Source: Moraxella lacunata
GTDB taxonomy: Bacteria > Pseudomonadota > Gammaproteobacteria > Pseudomonadales > Moraxellaceae
NCBI RefSeq assembly: GCF_002027545.1
Contig: NZ_MXAN01000087.1
Location: forward strand, 1 to 16,737
Length of the DNA: 16,737 bases
Direction of reading: 5' to 3'
This document shows positions 7,936-16,737 of this stretch, piece after piece. The notes under the pieces are model-generated. The model was not told the DNA's origin and did not search any database. It worked only from the letters and a program-made list of their open reading frames with translations. Numbering within the stretch: the stretch's first letter is position 1; each line of letters starts with the position of its first letter. Both the position numbers and the translations under genes were made by a program.

Positions 7936-7964
7936 ATTTTACCACAAATAACATCTCATGTTAA
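7936..7964 (-). promoter_or_regulatory. Sigma-70 promoter for parB
   Basis: On the minus strand TTAACA (7959-7964), a 17-bp spacer and TAAAAT (7936-7941), both one base from consensus. Transcription would begin near 7929, about 25 bases before the parB start, just after the pspC terminator. It is the best promoter seen for the whole parB-to-holB run. Confidence 0.65.
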
Positions 7965-7985
7965 AGGCTAAGTATGCTTTTTGTC

Positions 7986-8014
7986 GTAAAAATACCCAAA
8001 GTTGTCTTTGGGTA
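7986..8014 (-). terminator. Intrinsic terminator after pspC-domain gene
   Basis: A perfect 9-bp stem (TACCCAAAG paired with CTTTGGGTA) with a four-base loop, followed on the minus strand by ATTTTTACG. It lies 16 bp after the stop of the small PspC-domain gene and separates it from parB. Confidence 0.85.
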
Positions 8015-8029
8015 AGGGGTAAATTCAAA

Positions 8030-8308
8030 TTAATATGGCTCATAAATATAAGACTCATCGCTCGCCTCTGGCATGATGAGCCACATGATAAGATAAAACA
8101 AAATCCCACCAAACAATGTAATGGTTGCTGTCAGTGGAATGGACAACACAAACAGCCACCGTAGCACCGCAGGCGACCACCCCATGTATTCAGCAATCCC
8201 GCCGAACACCCCTGCCATCAGGCGATGACGTTTTGAACGGTGCAAGCGGATAAGCTTGGGCTTGGTGCGTGTAAGTCTGGCATGGTCAGGGCTGGTATGA
8301 TGAGTCAT
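8030..8308 (-). CDS. Small PspC-domain membrane protein
   Basis: 92 aa. The PspC domain covers about residues 20-81: LHRSKRHRLMAGVFGGIAEY at 22-41 is the signature (R-x-x-x-GV-x-GGIAEY), followed by WSPAVLRWLFV and a hydrophobic hairpin at about 50-79 ending in LIMWLIMP. Proteins of this type are inner-membrane; in enterobacteria PspC takes part in the phage-shock envelope-stress response with PspA and PspB. No pspA, pspB or pspF is nearby, so this is a stand-alone PspC-domain protein whose exact role cannot be told. A ribosome site AAGGA lies 11 bases upstream of the ATG. It has its own terminator and is monocistronic. Confidence 0.88.
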   Translation of the reverse strand: MTHHTSPDHARLTRTKPKLIRLHRSKRHRLMAGVFGGIAEYMGWSPAVLRWLFVLSIPLTATITLFGGILFYLIMWLIMPEASDESYIYEPY

Positions 8309-8383
8309 GGGCTATCTTTTCCTTTTAAAATGTGTATATACCCAAAAAACTTTAAAATTACCACAAACGTAATGGTGTTTCGG

Positions 8384-8454
8384 TGTAGGGGTGTGCTGTG
8401 CACGCCCATAAAAATTGGCATGTTATCAAAGAGCGTGCGGAGCCAGTCCCTACA
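8384..8454. repeat. Small inverted-repeat (MITE/REP-like) element, copy A
   Basis: Bounded by TGTAGGG at the left and its exact inverse CCCTACA at the right, 71 bp overall. Next to the left end is an inner hairpin GGGTGTGC-TGT-GCACGCCC (one G-T mismatch). GCGTGC, which is complementary to GCACGC of that hairpin, recurs inside near the right end. The layout is the same as the element at 10169-10233, although the inner arms differ, which suggests a structural repeat family. There is no coding capacity and no evidence of a cognate transposase in the window. Confidence 0.6.
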
Positions 8455-8590
8455 AAGCCTGTGGCAAATATCAAATTCATTAGGTGTAAATTTAAATTTA
8501 TATGAAAACAATTTAAATATAACACCTTTTTAGTAATACTTTTTTGGGTAAATACAATACCCTTTTGCAAAACTTTACATTGATAAAATA

Positions 8591-8614
8591 AAAGAGCGGA
8601 AAAAACCGCCCTTT
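8591..8614 (-). terminator. Terminator after pta
   Basis: Stem AAAGAGCGG/CCGCCCTTT (9 positions, one A-C mismatch) with an A6 loop on the plus strand (T6 on the minus strand). It lies 20 bp after the pta stop. On the minus strand the 3' arm ends in CTCTTT and continues ATTTTATC, a fair T-rich tail. Confidence 0.7.
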
Positions 8615-8634
8615 TATATGCCTTATCAGTCAAT

Positions 8635-10095
8635 TTACACCGCTTGAATCGCTGTCAAGGCAATGGTATAAACAATGTCATCCACCAAACAGCCACGAGA
8701 TAAGTCATTAACAGGTTTGTTAAGACCTTGTAGCATAGGGCCTACACTAATCACGCCTGCGGTACGTTGCACGGCTTTATAAGTGGTGTTGCCGGTGTTC
8801 AAATCAGGGAAAATAAACACGTTGGCTTCGCCTGCCACCGCTGAATTTGGGGCTTTTTGCTTGCCCACGCTTGGCACAGAGGCTGCGTCAAATTGCAAGG
8901 GACCGTCCACTTTTAGCTCAGGAGCTTTTTCACGGACGATTTCCAATGCACCTTTGACCGTATCCACGTCAGGGCCTGAACCTGAGTTCATGGTAGAGTA
9001 GCTAATCAAGGCAACTTTGGGGTCAATACCAAACGCTTTGGCAGACTCAGCCGATTGAATGGCAATCTCAGCAAGTTGCTCGGCAGTAGGGTTTGGATTC
9101 ACCGCACAGTCGCCATAGACGACCACTTGCTCGGGCAGTAGCATAAAGAACACGCTGGATACTAGGCTATACTGTGGAGCGGTCTTGATAAGCTGGAACG
9201 CTGGGCGAATGGTGTCTGCCGTGGTGTGTACCGCACCTGATACCAAGCCGTCCACATCGCCCACTTGTAGCATCATCGTGCCTAGATATACGGTGTCTTG
9301 TAGAGCCTCTCTCGCCCCTGCTTCGTCCAATTTGCCCTTACGGCGTTCTACCATGGGAGCGACATATTTTTCGATGACGGTAGATGGCTCAATGATTTCA
9401 ATGTCATCAGGCAAGGTAACACCACGCTCATCCGCTACTGCACGGATTTTGGCAGGGTCGCCCAACAGCACGCATTGGGCAATGCCACGTCTTTGGCAAA
9501 TCGCCGCCGCTTCAATGGTGCGTGGCTCATCGCCCTCTGGTAGAACGATACGTTTTTTGGCGTTTTGGGCAAGGCGAACCACTTGGTTACGAAATGCATA
9601 AGGCGATAATTTTTGGGTACGCTCAGACGTTTTGTAGCTTTCAAACGCCCCACCGTCAATCTCAGATAGATGACCGCCTTTGTCGGTGCGTGCCACGACT
9701 TGCACTTTACCAGACAGTTCGGCTGTGCCAATCACGCCCCAAATACGCTCACCTTTGATACCGCCAAACACAGACGCAAACACAGGCAGACGCACATCAT
9801 TATCACCCACCAAAATCACGTCCGCATCAAAACCTGTTCCCAACTCACGGTTCACACGGTTGGCATAAGGACGGCTTTCATCAGCAAGCACGCCCACCAC
9901 CACGCTTATAGGGGCGGATTGTTTGGCGATGACGGTTTCTAGCAGGTCATCAAGGTTGTTGTCGCTAATGGCACTCACCAACTCATCATGGCTTGGAATG
10001 GCGACAATCTCGCCACCGACTAAGTTTGCGACATTTTGAGCCAACGTTTCCATGTTGATTTGGCTGGTGGTGGGGATAAGCAGTAGTGTTTTCAT
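8635..10095 (-). CDS. pta: Phosphate acetyltransferase, compact form
   Basis: Converts acetyl-CoA and phosphate to acetyl phosphate and CoA; with AckA it forms the reversible acetate pathway. Seen: 486 aa. The catalytic PTA_PTB domain (about 165-486) is complete: [20 protein letters not shown] at 181-193, [52 protein letters not shown] and [17 protein letters not shown]. The N-terminal part is only about 160 aa, against about 390 in the 714-residue E. coli enzyme. It keeps the first strand (MKTLLLIPT) and a piece resembling the VxVEGLVP segment. It lacks a proper Walker A, and the DRTGG-domain stretch is missing. AAGGT six bases upstream supports the start. The gene lies downstream of ackA, same strand, separated by 244 bp. 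Confidence 0.95.
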   Translation of the reverse strand: MKTLLLIPTTSQINMETLAQNVANLVGGEIVAIPSHDELVSAISDNNLDDLLETVIAKQSAPISVVVGVLADESRPYANRVNRELGTGFDADVILVGDNDVRLPVFASVFGGIKGERIWGVIGTAELSGKVQVVARTDKGGHLSEIDGGAFESYKTSERTQKLSPYAFRNQVVRLAQNAKKRIVLPEGDEPRTIEAAAICQRRGIAQCVLLGDPAKIRAVADERGVTLPDDIEIIEPSTVIEKYVAPMVERRKGKLDEAGAREALQDTVYLGTMMLQVGDVDGLVSGAVHTTADTIRPAFQLIKTAPQYSLVSSVFFMLLPEQVVVYGDCAVNPNPTAEQLAEIAIQSAESAKAFGIDPKVALISYSTMNSGSGPDVDTVKGALEIVREKAPELKVDGPLQFDAASVPSVGKQKAPNSAVAGEANVFIFPDLNTGNTTYKAVQRTAGVISVGPMLQGLNKPVNDLSRGCLVDDIVYTIALTAIQAV

Positions 10096-10116
10096 AAGTT
10101 ACCTTTTTATCAGTTT

Positions 10117-10146
10117 TAGTAAGATTTTTAAATTTGCCATTGTCAA
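10117..10146 (-). promoter_or_regulatory. Possible promoter for pta
   Basis: A perfect -35 TTGACA (10141-10146) on the minus strand with a weak -10 TTACTA (10117-10122) at 18 bp. It is placed sensibly upstream of the pta ribosome site. The poor -10 keeps confidence low. Confidence 0.4.
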
Positions 10147-10168
10147 TCACAATACCTTTAAATGGATT

Positions 10169-10233
10169 TGTAGGGGCAAATTACATTTGCCCTTTGTAAC
10201 ACATAAATACTTGGGCGTGGTATTTGCCCTATA
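10169..10233. repeat. Small inverted-repeat (MITE/REP-like) element, copy B
   Basis: Starts TGTAGGGGCAAAT and ends ATTTGCCCTATA, near-inverse termini, 65 bp overall. A perfect inner hairpin GGGCAAAT-TAC-ATTTGCCC lies at 10174-10192, so the ATTTGCCC arm occurs twice. Same architecture as 8384-8454. It sits between the ackA terminator and the pta promoter. Confidence 0.6.
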
Positions 10234-10303
10234 ACGTCCAATTTTAAAATGTATTTTGATTTAACAATGTCTTTTAATTTAATTAAAAAATCACAGGTTT
10301 TTT

Positions 10304-10335
10304 AAGAAAAGCCAGACGTTTGCCTGACTTTTCTT
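10304..10335 (-). terminator. Hairpin terminator after ackA
   Basis: A 12-bp stem with one wobble pair (AAGAAAAGCCAG with CTGACTTTTCTT, as written on the plus strand) and an eight-base loop, starting four bases after the ackA stop. On the minus strand the T-rich tract CTTTTCTT is within the 3' arm and is followed by A6, so termination may be partial and allow read-through into pta. In the plus direction it is followed by TTTTT. Confidence 0.65.
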
Positions 10336-10339
10336 TTTA

Positions 10340-11527
10340 TTACAAACCCAATACCGCACGAGATTCGCTGGCGATTTGGAATTCTTCATCGGTTGGGATA
10401 ACCCACAATTCTGCTGATGAGCCGTCCGCATGGAAACTGCCTTCCGCCCCACGGAACAACTCGGCATTTTTGGCGGTGTCAATTTTTAGACCCAAATGCT
10501 TCATGTAACCGACAATCTTAGCACGCATGTCCGCACCGTTTTCGCCCACGCCACCTGTAAAGGCAAAACCTGTCAATACTGGCAAACCTGCGGTCAAACT
10601 AAGCAAGTATTTGGCGGTGCGATAGGCGAACATTTCTAGGGCAAGCGTGGCATCTTCATTGCCTTCTTTGTCGGCTTGTTCTAGGTTACGCATGTCGTTA
10701 GATACGCCCGACACGCCCAAAAGACCGCTCTTTTTGTTCAATAGGGTATCAATTTCTTGGACAGACAGACCCAATGTACGGTGCAAATGCAAGTGAATGC
10801 TTGGGTCGATGTCGCCTGAGCGAGTACCCATCATCAAGCCTTCTAGCGGTGTGATACCCATAGACGTGTCTAGGCTTTTGCCATTATAAACTGCGGTGGC
10901 TGAACAGCCGTTACCCAAGTGGGCAATTACCCAACCATGTTCGCCTGCTTGCTCGGTCAGCTCGCTGGCACGGTTTGACACATAGGCGTGTGATGAACCG
11001 TGAAAACCATAACGGCGGATTTGGTGTTCGGTGTATAGCTCTTTTGGTACAGCATAGCGGTAAGCGTGTGCAGGCATGGTTTGGTGGAATGCCGTGTCAA
11101 AAATCGCCACTTGGGGTAGGTCAGGGTAAATGGCGTTAATCGCCTTAATGCCAGACGCATTAGCAGGGTTGTGAAGTGGGGCAAGGCTTGCCAGCTCTTC
11201 AATGGTCGCCAAGACTTCTGGGGTGATGACAGTTGCTGATTTGAATTTGTCGCCACCGTGTACCACACGATGACCCACCGCCACAGGCTTATGCTCGGCG
11301 ATAAGCTCGCCTAGGATGATTTGCAAGGCTTCGGTATGAGCCCCTGAATTTGGGATGTTGATCTCTACTTTTGAGCCGTCTAGGTTTTTGTGCTTGATAC
11401 GGGCATCAGTATTGCCCAGTGCTTCGGCAAGACCTTCAATGCGAGTGTTGCCGTCTTCGCTGATAAGGGCGTATTTGATGGATGATGAGCCACAGTTTAG
11501 GACTAGGGCGGGGTTTACCAGAGACAT
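10340..11527 (-). CDS. ackA: Acetate kinase
   Basis: Reversibly transfers phosphate between acetyl phosphate and ADP, giving ATP and acetate; the partner step to Pta. Seen: 395 aa, normal length. Acetokinase signature 1 is at residues 9-20 (VLNCGSSSIKYA, with N11). GHRVVHGGDKF lies at 85-95 with the substrate arginine R87, D144 and FHQTMP at 144-152, YGFHGSSH at 173-180 with H176, and signature 2 GTRSGDIDPSI at 234-244 with R236. The ATG is preceded by AAGGAA seven bases upstream and by a near-consensus promoter. It lies upstream of pta in the same direction, but each has its own upstream signals. It is divergent from the TfoX-domain gene. Confidence 0.97.
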   Translation of the reverse strand: MSLVNPALVLNCGSSSIKYALISEDGNTRIEGLAEALGNTDARIKHKNLDGSKVEINIPNSGAHTEALQIILGELIAEHKPVAVGHRVVHGGDKFKSATVITPEVLATIEELASLAPLHNPANASGIKAINAIYPDLPQVAIFDTAFHQTMPAHAYRYAVPKELYTEHQIRRYGFHGSSHAYVSNRASELTEQAGEHGWVIAHLGNGCSATAVYNGKSLDTSMGITPLEGLMMGTRSGDIDPSIHLHLHRTLGLSVQEIDTLLNKKSGLLGVSGVSNDMRNLEQADKEGNEDATLALEMFAYRTAKYLLSLTAGLPVLTGFAFTGGVGENGADMRAKIVGYMKHLGLKIDTAKNAELFRGAEGSFHADGSSAELWVIPTDEEFQIASESRAVLGL

Positions 11528-11564
11528 AATTTTTCCTTATGGAAATAAAAAAGACATGGCGATG

Positions 11565-11593
11565 ATTATAACACACAAAACGAGCTTTGACAA
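11565..11593 (-). promoter_or_regulatory. Strong sigma-70 promoter for ackA
   Basis: TTGTCA (11588-11593), 17 bp, consensus TATAAT (11565-11570) on the minus strand, with TGT directly before the -10 (extended -10). It is the strongest promoter in the window and gives a leader of roughly 30 bases before the ackA ATG. Confidence 0.85.
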
Positions 11594-11629
11594 AAGCCTG
11601 ATTTAACCAAAATACCACACATTCACACA

Positions 11630-11658
11630 TTGCAAAATGGTCAGCTTTGATTTAGAGT
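11630..11658 (+). promoter_or_regulatory. Probable promoter for the TfoX-domain gene
   Basis: TTGCAA (11630-11635), 17 bp, TAGAGT (11653-11658), about 30 bases upstream of the chosen ATG. It is a moderate match and is back to back with the ackA promoter. Confidence 0.45.
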
Positions 11659-11689
11659 AAGACACGATTTTATCAAGTTTTTGTACATC

Positions 11690-12055
11690 ATGACCGCATA
11701 TAGTGAATTTACCGCCTTTATCCTAGACCAATTAACGCCACTCGCCCCCATTACGGTTAAGCGAATGTTCAGGGCGGAATGTCTTTTTAAACATGGCAAA
11801 ATGTTTGGCATTATCAGCGATGATACGCTTTATCTAAAAGCTGATGATAACAATCGCCAAGCCTTTATTGATGAAAACTGTGAAAAGTTCACTTATTGGA
11901 CAAGCCGAGCAGGCGTTAAAAAACAAGTCGCATTGGGCTATTATCAGCTTCCTGAATTTGCCTTGGATGATGCCGATGAGCTGTGTTGTTGGGTGAAGTT
12001 GGGGATAGGGGCGAGTCAAAAAAATCAAATGCTACGTCCTAATCATCAAAAATGA
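11690..12055 (+). CDS. TfoX N-terminal-domain protein
   Basis: 121 aa. The pattern KRMFRAECLFKHGKMFGIISDDTLYLKAD, followed by an F-x-Y segment, GYYQLPE and a final hydrophobic helix with WVKL, matches the TfoX_N domain (small proteins related to the N-terminal half of the competence regulator TfoX/Sxy). The C-terminal TfoX domain is absent, as in many stand-alone homologues whose role is unknown. The reading frame can be opened earlier at a TTG (11681), but ATG at 11690 gives the conserved start and leaves room for the promoter. No clear Shine-Dalgarno is visible. It lies divergent from ackA and upstream of icd, probably as a single gene. A role in competence would be speculation. Confidence 0.8.
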   Translation: MTAYSEFTAFILDQLTPLAPITVKRMFRAECLFKHGKMFGIISDDTLYLKADDNNRQAFIDENCEKFTYWTSRAGVKKQVALGYYQLPEFALDDADELCCWVKLGIGASQKNQMLRPNHQK

Positions 12056-12130
12056 CTTATGTTTGGTATTTTATTTTAAAATAATACTTGACTTATTTCA
12101 CAAAAAAAGTTAGGAAAATTGGCAAAAATA

Positions 12131-12139
12131 TGGCATAAT
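12131..12139 (+). promoter_or_regulatory. Extended -10 promoter for icd
   Basis: TGGCATAAT: an extended -10 (TG, one base, CATAAT). No good -35 is present at 17 bp, which an extended -10 can tolerate. Transcription would start at about 12146, giving a leader of about 98 bases before the icd ATG. Confidence 0.6.
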
Positions 12140-12147
12140 AGGCACTA

Positions 12148-14469
<2,322 letters not shown>

Positions 14470-14494
14470 AACAGACCCATCAAACCGTGATGTT

Positions 14495-14523
14495 AAAAAT
14501 GCCGTCCTAGTGATGGCATTTTT
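14495..14523 (+). terminator. Intrinsic terminator after icd
   Basis: AAAAATGCCGTC, loop CTAGT, then GATGGCATTTTT: a 12-position stem with one mismatch, running straight into a T-rich tail. It lies 25 bases after the icd stop. Confidence 0.9.
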
Positions 14524-14547
14524 ATTTGTTGCAAATTGTAATGATGG

Positions 14548-14575
14548 TTGCACCCCTGTGCAAATTTGATATACT
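14548..14575 (+). promoter_or_regulatory. Promoter for the rhomboid gene, with a dyad over the -35
   Basis: TTGCAC (14548-14553), 16 bp, TATACT (14570-14575). The -35 is one arm of a perfect dyad TTGCAC-CCCT-GTGCAA (14548-14563), a possible operator. The promoter lies downstream of the earliest in-frame ATG at 14526 and so argues for the start at 14607. Confidence 0.65.
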
Positions 14576-14606
14576 GACTGTCATTTTCTATCTATCATCA
14601 TTTATC

Positions 14607-15212
14607 ATGAATCACACCACCGTCATCATCATTATTACTGTCGCTGTCAGCCTGATGGCATGGCAAAACAAAACGTTTCTCGGCAGGCTCGTCTTTGACC
14701 CCATCTCCATCGCTCGCCATAAACAATACGACCGTTTTTTGACCAGTGGCTTTGTTCATGGTGACGGCATGCACCTGCTGTTTAACATGATTACGCTATA
14801 CTTTTTTGGGCGAACCATGGAACGGTTTTATATCCATGAGTTGGGGGCGTTGGGTTTTGTGGGCTTTTACACCCTTGCCATCATCGCATCTAGCATTCCT
14901 GACTATATCCGCCACAAAAACAACCCACGCTTTGCCAGTCTTGGAGCGTCAGGTGGGGTGTCAGCGGTGCTATTTGCTTTTATTCTACTGGCACCATGGC
15001 AGACCATTTACCTATTCTTTATCCCCATTCCTGCGATTATTTTTGCCATTGGCTACATCAGTTATAGCATTTGGGCGGACAGACGCGGCACAGGACGGAT
15101 TAACCATCTTGCTCACTTATCAGGGGCGGCATTTGGCGTGATTGCCACCATCATTATCAAGCCTACCATCGTGATACATTTTATGAATGCTTTTTTAAAC
15201 CCCCGTTTTTGA
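14607..15212 (+). CDS. Rhomboid family intramembrane serine protease
   Basis: 201 aa from the ATG at 14607, which follows the promoter by about 30 bases; a longer frame from 14526 would start upstream of the promoter. Intramembrane protease that cleaves substrates within or near their membrane helices; the substrate is unknown. Seen: the L1/TM2 motif TSGFVHGDGMHLLFNM at 46-61, with H56 and N60 (equivalent to GlpG H150 and N154), the nucleophile motif GASGG with S115, and the general-base motif NHLAHLSGAAFG with H170. At least five further hydrophobic spans fit the six-helix core. The catalytic dyad and oxyanion residues are intact, so it should be active. No Shine-Dalgarno is evident and the leader is short. 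It is convergent with the alcohol dehydrogenase gene. Confidence 0.93.
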   Translation: MNHTTVIIIITVAVSLMAWQNKTFLGRLVFDPISIARHKQYDRFLTSGFVHGDGMHLLFNMITLYFFGRTMERFYIHELGALGFVGFYTLAIIASSIPDYIRHKNNPRFASLGASGGVSAVLFAFILLAPWQTIYLFFIPIPAIIFAIGYISYSIWADRRGTGRINHLAHLSGAAFGVIATIIIKPTIVIHFMNAFLNPRF

Positions 15213-15228
15213 CTTTACCGCCATGCAA

Positions 15229-15260
15229 CAAACCCCATCCAAGCACTTGAATGGGGTTTG
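15229..15260. terminator. Shared convergent hairpin between rhomboid and alcohol dehydrogenase genes
   Basis: A perfect 10-bp stem, CAAACCCCAT and ATGGGGTTTG, with a 12-base loop. It lies between the two convergent stops (15212 and 15285). Neither side has a strong T-run, so it may block read-through modestly in both directions. Confidence 0.6.
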
Positions 15261-15284
15261 AAACAGTGGATTTTAAATAAAAAA

Positions 15285-16457
15285 CTACATGGCGGCTTTA
15301 AAAATCTCTACCACTTGCTCATGCGTGGCTTGGCGTGGGTTAGTGAGCATACACGCATCGTTCTGGGCATTGGTTGCCATGACCGCAAGGTCTTTTTCTT
15401 TAACCCCAAGCTCAGACAAGCCTGCCGGAATACCCACATCTTCTGCCAATGCACGAATCGCATCAATGGCAGCATAGCCTGCTTCCATGTCGCTAAGCCC
15501 CTCTGTATGCACACCAAGCAAGCGAGCGATGTCGGCATAACGCTCTGGACAAGCGATGAGATTAAACTCACACACATGTGGCAGTAGCACTGCATTACAC
15601 ACGCCATGTGGCAAGTTGTAGAATCCGCCCAACTGATGAGCCATCGCATGCACATAGCCTAGCGAAGCATTGTTAAATGCCATACCTGCCAAATACTGAG
15701 CATAACTCATCGCCTCACGAGCCTCGATGTTCTCGCCATTTGCCACCGCTTGACGTAACCACTGTTGAATCATGCGAATGGCTTTTTCGGCACAGGCATC
15801 AGTAATCGGGTTGGCAGCTGTTGAAACATACGCCTCAATGGCATGAGTTAGTGCGTCCATGCCTGTGGCGGCGGTCAATCCTGCGGGCTTAGCGACCATC
15901 AGGCGTGGGTCATTAATAGCAATGAGCGGTGTACAACGCCAATCCACAATCGCCATCTTAACCATCGTCTCGGTGTTGGTGATGATACAGAATCGCGTCA
16001 TCTCTGATGCCGTACCTGCGGTAGTATTGACCGAGATGAGCGGGGTCATTGGCACTTTGCTCTGATTGACACCCTCATAATCACGGATATGACCACCACC
16101 TGCCGTTACCAAACCAATCCCTTTGGCACAGTCATGTGATGAGCCACCGCCCAGTGAGATGATAAAGTCGCAGCCATTGTCTTCATAAGCTGATACCCCA
16201 TCATGGACGTTCTTGTCCGTTGGGTTGGGCTCTGCCCCTGCATAGACATGACTACTCACGCCTGTCTCGTCTAGATAACCCACCAAAATGTCCGCCACGC
16301 CTGCCTTAAATAGCCCTTCATCGGTAACAATCAGGGCTTTTTTGGCACCGAGTTCTTTGGCTTGATTGCCAATTTCTTTGGAGCAACCGGGCCCGAATAG
16401 GGATACGCATGGGATATAAAATCCGTTGGTGTGGTCTGCGATTGGTTTAAATGTCAT
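15285..16457 (-). CDS. Iron-containing alcohol dehydrogenase (methanol-dehydrogenase-like, NAD type)
   Basis: Group III NAD(P)-dependent alcohol dehydrogenase; oxidises primary alcohols, or reduces aldehydes, in the cytoplasm. Seen: 390 aa. The nucleotide motif GGGSSHD is at residues 103-109 and NTTAGTASE at 144-152. The metal ligands, by comparison with FucO, are D201 and H205 ([13 protein letters not shown]), H270 and H284 ([18 protein letters not shown]). From memory of family sequences the overall pattern is close to the Bacillus methanolicus Mdh type ([44 protein letters not shown]). That does not prove methanol as substrate. AGGAAG six bases before the ATG supports the start. It appears monocistronic, with a promoter far upstream. 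Confidence 0.93.
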   Translation of the reverse strand: MTFKPIADHTNGFYIPCVSLFGPGCSKEIGNQAKELGAKKALIVTDEGLFKAGVADILVGYLDETGVSSHVYAGAEPNPTDKNVHDGVSAYEDNGCDFIISLGGGSSHDCAKGIGLVTAGGGHIRDYEGVNQSKVPMTPLISVNTTAGTASEMTRFCIITNTETMVKMAIVDWRCTPLIAINDPRLMVAKPAGLTAATGMDALTHAIEAYVSTAANPITDACAEKAIRMIQQWLRQAVANGENIEAREAMSYAQYLAGMAFNNASLGYVHAMAHQLGGFYNLPHGVCNAVLLPHVCEFNLIACPERYADIARLLGVHTEGLSDMEAGYAAIDAIRALAEDVGIPAGLSELGVKEKDLAVMATNAQNDACMLTNPRQATHEQVVEIFKAAM

Positions 16458-16608
16458 AATTTTCTTCCTTAATCTATGGATTGATGAATAGATATGGCTG
16501 ACAGATGGGGTACTAGATTGAGTATAGTTTGCCTATCCTTGCACCATACCTAAGACACAGCAACCTAGTAGCACTCATCTCTTGCATTGGGGGCTGTATC
16601 TGGTTTTG

Positions 16609-16617
16609 ATAATAGCA
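16609..16617 (-). promoter_or_regulatory. Possible extended -10 promoter for the alcohol dehydrogenase
   Basis: On the minus strand TGCTATTAT (TG, one base, TATTAT), with no good -35. The implied leader would be about 145 bases. A TATACT nearer the gene (around 16522-16527, minus strand) is an alternative but lacks a -35. Confidence 0.4.
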
Positions 16618-16633
16618 TGAATTTTTGTTATTG

Positions 16634-16659
16634 TGTATCGGTTTTACAAAAATGATACA
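16634..16659. promoter_or_regulatory. Dyad upstream of the alcohol dehydrogenase promoter
   Basis: TGTATC, 14 bases, GATACA: a perfect 6-bp inverted repeat. It lies just upstream of the proposed -10, about where an activator or a repressor would bind. No regulator can be named. Confidence 0.35.
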
Positions 16660-16737
16660 AATGTTTCCTTATTATTGTTTTTACTCTTGGCTTGATAAGC
16701 AAATAAAAAACAGACAACTTTGAACCGACCCCCAAAT

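Larger units (their letters stand above)
8309..8634. other. Intergenic region between pspC-domain gene and pta
   Basis: 326 bp with no gene I can support. It holds the pta terminator hairpin near the pta end, a roughly 71-bp inverted-repeat element in the middle, and a T-rich stretch with TATATA before the pspC-domain gene that may carry its promoter. Open frames on the minus strand here have no ribosome site and run through the repeat element. Confidence 0.7.

Noticed and set aside
8305..8633. Open frames on the minus strand between the PspC-domain gene and pta (68 and 91 residues)
   Set aside because: They run through the inverted-repeat element and the pta terminator, have no ribosome site and show no recognisable domain. 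The regular codon pattern seen in neighbouring genes is absent.
11681..11689. TTG start for the TfoX-domain protein
   Set aside because: It adds three residues with no ribosome site; the ATG at 11690 is the simpler start.
12071..12084. 14-bp palindrome TTATTTTAAAATAA after the TfoX-domain gene
   Set aside because: Composed only of A and T in an AT-rich spacer. It is expected by chance and lacks the GC stem of a terminator.
15285..16457. Calling the alcohol dehydrogenase a dedicated methanol dehydrogenase
   Set aside because: The resemblance to the Bacillus methanolicus type is clear, but substrate cannot be read from the sequence and no methanol-assimilation genes are present.

Overview
The window looks like chromosomal DNA from a member of the Moraxellaceae, most likely Moraxella. 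The grounds are the moderate-to-low GC with AT-rich intergenic regions, a monomeric NADP-dependent isocitrate dehydrogenase, the envelope block exbB-exbD-msbA-lpxK-kdsB, and the general resemblance of the proteins to gammaproteobacterial families. This is inference from gene content; no search was run. There are no rRNA, tRNA, CRISPR, phage or transposase genes.

Region 1 (about 165-7905, all minus strand) is a long co-directional run read parB > exbB > exbD > msbA > lpxK > xre > kdsB > holB. It makes and exports lipid A/Kdo (MsbA flippase, LpxK 4'-kinase, KdsB CMP-Kdo synthetase). It also encodes an ExbB/ExbD proton-driven motor, a ParB-type CTPase/DNA-binding protein with no parA beside it, and the DNA polymerase III delta' subunit. 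The unusual element is an XRE regulator with two HTH domains and a degenerate LexA/CI-like C-terminus. It is spliced exactly between lpxK (stop codon abutting its start) and kdsB (whose ribosome site overlaps its stop).

Region 2 (about 7906-11600, minus strand) has a small PspC-domain membrane protein, then phosphate acetyltransferase (pta, a compact form lacking the usual large regulatory N-terminus) and acetate kinase (ackA). ackA and pta are neighbours in the same direction but each has its own promoter region. A hairpin and a small inverted-repeat element lie between them. A second, related inverted-repeat element lies between pspC and pta.

Region 3 (about 11630-15212, plus strand) has a TfoX N-domain protein, the monomeric isocitrate dehydrogenase (icd) with a structured leader, and a rhomboid protease. 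Region 4 (15285-16457, minus strand) is an iron-containing alcohol dehydrogenase of the methanol-dehydrogenase-like type, convergent with the rhomboid gene across a shared hairpin. Regions 2-4 together form a central-carbon cluster: acetate/acetyl-CoA interconversion, the TCA-cycle NADPH step and alcohol oxidation.

Most of the window is ordinary housekeeping sequence. The best candidate for something undescribed is the double-HTH regulator embedded in the LPS operon. Its HTH units are flanked by 38-bp near-identical repeats spaced by exactly 77 codons.
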